Part shown: piece after piece, positions 58,901-64,000 of the stretch
Position numbering within the stretch: the first letter of the stretch is position 1
How the letters are laid out: each line of letters opens with the position of its first letter
Assembly: GCA_963965975.1 (NCBI GenBank)
Contig: OZ014417.1
Span: forward strand, 4,321,821 to 4,385,820
Source of the DNA: Xestospongia bergquistia
Taxonomy: Eukaryota; Porifera; Demospongiae; Haplosclerida; Petrosiidae
Length of the DNA stretch: 64,000 nt
Reading direction: 5' to 3'
Translations under genes and position numbers: made by a program
The notes under the pieces: model-generated
What the model saw: the letters and a program-made list of their open reading frames with translations, nothing else
Told to the model about the DNA's origin: nothing
Database searches by the model: none

Positions 58901-61900
58901 TGTTACATTAGATATCATAGTCAGTGTCATATGAGATATCAGTGTCAAGAATCATGTTAATGTCAGTGTGTAATACATCATATATCAAAGTGAGTAAATC
59001 AGATCTCAGTGTTAGATCAGATATCAGTTTGTGTTAAATCAGACTTTTGTGTTCAGAATGACGTTGATGTCTTTTTGCAGTAGATTGGATATAAACATGT
59101 GTAAATCAGATCTCAGTGTTAAATGAGTTATCGTAGTGTGAGATGATATGTTAGTGTTAAGAATCACGTTGATGTCAGGTTTCAGTACATCAGATATGAA
59201 CATGAGAAAATCAGATCTTAGTGTTAGATCAGATATCAGTTTGTGTTAAGTCAAACGTTGGTGTTTAAAATCATGTTGATGTATGTTTGCAGTAGATCAG
59301 ATACCAACATGAGTAAATCAGATCACAGTGTCACATCAGATATCATAGTCAGCATCTGATATCAGTGTTAAGAGACATGTTGATGACAGTGTGTAGTAGA
59401 TCAGATATCAACAAGAGTAAATCAGATCTCTGTGTTAGATGAGGTATCAGTGTTAAGAATTGTGAAGATGTCAACGTGTAGTAGATCATATATCAACATG
59501 AGTAAATCACATCTCAGTGTTAGATCAGATATCAGTTTGTGTTAAATCAGATGTTAGTGTAAAGAATCATGTTGACTTCTGTTTGCAGTAGATCAGATAT
59601 CAACATGAGTAAATGAGATCGCAGTGTTAGATCAAATATCAGTGTTAGTGTCAGATCAGATATCAGTATTAAGAATCATGTTGATTTTGGTGTGTAGTAG
59701 ATCAGATATCAACTGGTGTTAGATCAGGTTCAATGTTAAGATTCGTGTTGATGTCAGTGTGTAGTAGATCAGATATCAACTAGAGCAAGTCAGATCTCAG
59801 TGTTAGATCAGGTATCAGTGTTAAGAATCATGTTAATGTCAGTGTGTAGTAGAACATATATCAGCATGAGTAAATCAGGTCTCAGTGTGAGATCAGATTT
59901 GAGTTTGTGTTAAATCAGATTTTATTGTTAAGAATCATGTTGATGTCTAGTTGCAGTAGATCAGATATCAACATGAGTAAATCAGATCTCAGTTTTAAAT
60001 GAGATATCATAGTGTGAGATGAGATGTTAGTGTTAAGAATCACGTTGCTGTCAGGTTTCGGTACATCAGATATGAACATGAGAAAATCAGATCTTAGTGT
60101 TAGATCAGATATCAGTTTGTGTTAAGTCAAATGTTGGTGTTTAAAATCATGTTGATGTATGTTTGCAGTATATCAGATATCAACATGTGTAAACCAGATC
60201 ACAGTGTTACATCAGATATCAGTCAGTGTCAGATATCAGTGTTAAGAAACATGTTGATGACAGTGTGTAGTAGATCAGATATTAACAAGAGTAAATCAGA
60301 ACTCGGTGTTAGATGAAGTATCATTGTTAAGAATTGTGAAGACGTCAACATATAGTAGATCATATATCAACATGAGTAAATCACATCTTAGTGTTAAATC
60401 AGATATCAGCTTGTGTTAAATCAGATGTTAGTGTTAAGAATCATGTTGTTGCTGTTTGCGGTAGATCAGATATCAACATGAGTAAATCAGATCTTAGTTT
60501 TAGATCAGATATCATAGTCAGTGTCATATGAGATATCAGTATCAAGAATCATGTTAATGTCAGTGTGTAGTAGATCATATATCAACATAAGTAAAGGAGA
60601 TCTCAGTGTTAGATCAGATATCAGTTTGTGTTAAATCAGACATTAGTGTTAAGAATCATGTTGATGTCGGTTTGTAGATCATATATAAACATGAGTAAAT
60701 CAGATCTCTGAGTTAGATCAGATATCATAGTGTCTAATGAGATATCAGTGTTAAGAATCATCTTGATATCAGTGCATCGTAGATCAGATATATTAACAGG
60801 TGTTAGATCATTTTTCACTGTTAAGAATCGTGTTGATGTTATATCAGATATCAAAAAAACTAAATGAGATCTCAGTGTTAGATCAGATATCAGTGTTAAT
60901 AGTAGATCATATATCAACATGAGTAAATCAGATCTCAGTGTTAGATCAGATATCAGTGTTAAGAATCATGTTAAGTTCAGTGTGTAGTAGATAATATATC
61001 AACATGAGTAAACCAGATCTGTGCTAAATCAAATATCAGAGTTAACGTCAGATGAGATATCAGTGTTAAGAATTGTGTTGATGTCAATATGTAGTAGATC
61101 AGATATCAAAAACAGTAAATCAGATCTCGTTAGATTAGGTATCAGTGTTAAGAATCATGTGAATATCAGTGTGTGGATCATATATCATTATGAGCAAATT
61201 AGATCTCAGTGTTAGATCAGATATCAGTTTGTGTTAAATCAGATCTTAGTGTTGAGAGTCATGTTGACCTCTGTTTGCAGATCAGATATCTACATGAGTA
61301 AATCGGACTTAGTGTTAGATCAGATATCATAGTCAGTGTCAGATGAGATATCAGTGTCAAGAATCATGTTAATGCCAGTGTGTACTAAACTAGATATCAA
61401 CAAGAGTAAATAAGATCTCATTGTTAGATCAGGTATCAGTGTTAAGAATTGTGAAGATGTCAACGTGTAGTAGATTATATATCAACATGAGAATTAGAAC
61501 TTAGTGTTAGATCAGTTATCAGATTGTGTTAAATCAGATGTTAGTGTTAAGAATGATGTTTATGTCTGTTTGCAGTATATCAGATATAAACATGATTAAG
61601 TCAGATCTCAGTGTTAGGTGAGATATCGTAGTGTCAGATGAGATGTCAGTGTTAGGAAACACATTGCTGTCAGGTTGCAGTACATCAGATATGAACATGA
61701 GAAAATCAGATCTTGTGTTAGATCAGATATTAGTTTGTGTTAAGTCAGATATTGGTAATAAAAATCATGATGTATGTTTGCATTATATCAGATATCAACA
61801 TGAGTAAATCAGATCTCAGTGTTAGATCAGATGTCATAGTCATTGTCAGATAAGTGTTAAGAATCATGTTGATCACAGTTTGTAGTAGATCAGATATCAA

Positions 61901-62055
61901 TAAGTGTAAATCAGATCTCAGTGTTAGATTAGGTATCAGTTTGTTAAATGAGATGTTAGTGTTAAGAATCTTGTTGATGTCTGTTTGCAGTAGATCAAAC
62001 ATCAACATGAGTAAATCAGATCTCAGTGTTAGATAAGATATCAGTTTGTGTTAAC
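52905..62055. repeat. GATC-rich satellite, block 2
   Basis: About 9.1 kb of the same units as 38946-42205, in the same orientation, with long and short unit forms alternating. Near-identical stretches recur over several hundred bp (for example around 58500-59050 and 59570-60150), indicating higher-order duplication of roughly 1.07 kb. Short open frames on both strands are repeat by-products. Confidence 0.93.
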
Positions 62056-62797
62056 CCTTCAACTGCGTTATTCAATTATTGCTCGTTAGGGACGTGGTGC
62101 GCGATAAAAATTGCTTGAATCAAGTATTATCCTGTCTTACCATTTCAAGGCGTTTTGCGGTTTCTATTTATAGTAAAAGTCTAAAAATAACTTTGTGATT
62201 AGCCACGAGGTTCTGTGGGAGGAAGTGAGTTAGCAAGGGAGTTGTAATCTATTGATGCTCGTACCTTTGTCTACATATAAACAGTAACTTTATAACTGAC
62301 TGGTTCGTTAGAATTAGTCTTCCTTTGGCCTATATTCCTCTTTCATAGGCTATTGTTGGTATCAGATTACTGTTGAAAGAAATGGACTCGTCGAAGCTAC
62401 TTTCAACCTCGCTGTACATGACTAAATATACCAGAAGAAGACAAAGTTGTAGTAACATTACTATACCTTGGTCTCACTCTCTATATATCTTTCTCTCTGT
62501 CTCATGTTCTCTTTATCTCTTCCTTTTTTAACCGATTATGCGTAAACTTCTATTGTACCATAAACCACACCCTCTACCTCATTTTCTAATTAATTGTTAT
62601 GAAGAAATCTACTATACCATGTCCAAGTTGAGAAGAGCCCTTCATTAAAAAAAAGGTGTTTTATGCATGGAATGTAAGGTGAGGAATTTCCTTCCCTATT
62701 ATGCACAATTAGCGCTGAAGCACATTTTAATTATATTCATTATTTGTTCACGTGAATGTCATGAGAACACACCACGTTTTCTCTTGTGTTTGTGAAC
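62056..62797. other. Unique sequence before the transposase
   Basis: The satellite stops sharply at about 62055. What follows is more GC-rich, with no recognised gene; it may contain the 5' end of the transposon, but no terminal inverted repeat could be paired because the 3' end lies outside the window. Confidence 0.5.
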
Positions 62798-64000
62798 ATG
62801 CCAACTGGAAAGAGATTGAGAGCACAAACAAAGGAGGTTGTTGCGAATGTCTATGAATATTTTAAGCAACTTGGCAGGCGTAAACAGACTGAAGGATCTT
62901 TGAAACGAACCTCTGATCCTACAAAACTTTCACGTACCAGCATCAAGAGGTTACGGAAGGAAAAACTTAGCACAGGAGGAGCTGCCTTTTCAACTCCAAC
63001 GAAGAGGTACAGCTTCTCCAGACGCCTGTTATTTGATGATTTTGATCGTGAAGCCATCAGATGAAAAATATACCACCTCTATCGGTGCAAAGAGCACGTG
63101 TCACTATCTAAGTTGTTTGTTGTGTTGAAAGAGGATAACCTCTTTCACGGTCAGAGGTCAACCCTCCACACCTTGCTAAGGGAAATGGGTTTCAAGTGAG
63201 TTGGCATAACTTTTGTTATGATGCCCATTAATATTGTACTTTATAGAAATAAGAGAGTGGATGACAGACACCACTACTATGAACAACCACGCATTATGGA
63301 ACAGAGGCACTATTACCTTCGTCGAATGATGACGAACCACCAAGAAAATAGGCCAGTTGTTTACCTTGATGAAACCTGGGCCAATGCTCATGATGGCAGG
63401 GATTGTGCTTGGGTGGAGAGGGATGATGTGACTGGTGGAACCATTGGTGGTATAAAAAGGCCTCCTGGGAAGGGTGCACGGCTTATTATTCTTGGAGCTG
63501 GTGGTGAGAATGGTTGGATTCCCATTACCACTCTCATATTCAGATCCAAAATAAATACCGGTGATTACCATGATGAGATGACTGCTGATCATTTTGAGGA
63601 GTGGTTTGGTACCAAACTTCTCCCAAATGTTCCACCTAACAGTCTAATTGTCATGGATAATGCCTCATATCATAGCCGTCGTAGTGACCCTGTTCCAGTC
63701 AAAAGTTGGACAAACCAAAAGATGCAAGATTGGCTTCAGACAAAGGGAGTTGAATTCCCAACAAATGCCTTGAAAGCTGAATTGTATAGCATCATACAAA
63801 GAATGAAACCTACCCCTCGCTATGTTGTTGATGACATGGCTGCTGCTGCAGGTAAGAACTTAGTCAAGATAGCCTTTGTATTTATTGATATGTACATCAT
63901 ACAGGGCATGAGGTGGTCCAACTCCCTGTTGCTCACTGCACTCTCAATCCTATTGAGTTGGCATGGGCACAGGTTAAAGGTCACATCAAGGCCAACACTC
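62798..64000 (+). mobile_element. IS630/Tc1-like DDE transposase, better copy, runs off the right edge
   Basis: Exons 62798-63195, 63247-63851 and 63905 to beyond 64000, with GT-AG introns of 51 and 53 nt. The N-terminus (ATG 62798) has a basic helix-turn-helix-like region (KRLRAQTKEVVANVYEYF; TSIKRLRKEK). The catalytic core has YLDETWANAHDG (Asp), VMDNASYHSRR (Asp) and, after the second intron, LNPIELAWAQVKGH (Glu), so the DDE triad is complete. One in-frame TGA at 63062-63064 in AIR-stop-KIYHLY separates the two domains; the decayed copy at 27854-29520 has the same TGA. By comparison with relatives this is most simply an Arg CGA to TGA change. The enzyme would cut and paste its own element. 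Confidence 0.85.

Noticed and set aside
56000-62040. Several 60-94-codon frames on both strands of the satellite
   Set aside because: They share the same repeated peptide pattern (SDINKCKSDLSV and similar) and have no splice or domain support.
38946-62055. CRISPR-like or regulatory array in the GATC-rich repeats
   Set aside because: No constant repeat with unique spacers; whole units are tandem variants of each other, and the context is a eukaryotic nuclear genome.

Overview
The window looks like AT-rich nuclear DNA of an early-branching animal. A demosponge is the best guess, from the very short (about 45-55 nt) GT-AG introns, the dense tandem repeats and the mix of BEL/Pao, Ulp1-type, FLYWCH/MULE and DDE transposon remnants. 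That assignment is inference; no species marker is present. No tRNA, rRNA, CRISPR or bacterial-style operon was seen.

Left part (1-20300): four tandem plus-strand copies of a PRDM9-like gene, called A, B, C and D here. Each has a leucine-rich/basic N-terminus, an acidic exon, an SSXRD-like motif, a PR/SET domain and a C2H2 zinc-finger array in the last exon. Copy C (11392-13745, seven exons, 689 codons) is the only open copy, and it keeps the three tyrosines known to matter for PRDM9 methyltransferase activity. Copies A, B and D carry stops, deletions or frameshifts. Copy A has an oversized array with a recent seven-finger (588 bp) higher-order duplication. A and B share one kind of 3' flank (gypsy integrase remnant plus an exon-like piece); C and D share another (foldback repeat plus Ulp1-like protease remnant). 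The gaps before B, C and D also hold pieces of another gene: a cadherin-like beta-sandwich fragment and an acidic C-terminal exon.

Middle part (20300-31800): a 143-bp satellite, a large inverted repeat (arms 22757-23497 and 25177-25917) carrying a transposon C2H2 exon on both arms around a nest of near-perfect palindromes, and a decayed IS630/Tc1-like transposase interrupted by a TA-flanked MITE. A 390-bp tandem duplication follows.

Right part (32000-64000): a roughly 30-bp minisatellite (32050-35010), unassigned exon-like pieces (35.5-38.4 kb), then two blocks of the same GATC-rich satellite (38.9-42.2 and 52.9-62.06 kb). Between the blocks lie a displaced patch of the 30-bp minisatellite, a decayed BEL/Pao retrotransposon and the C-terminal part of an Integrator subunit 2 (INTS2) gene. 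The INTS2 piece has several frameshifts and a non-autonomous MULE in one intron. The window ends inside a second, better-preserved copy of the DDE transposase.

Most of the window is therefore repeats and broken genes. The one gene likely to make a working product is PRDM9-like copy C; the transposase at the right edge is nearly intact but has a stop codon in its N-terminal domain.
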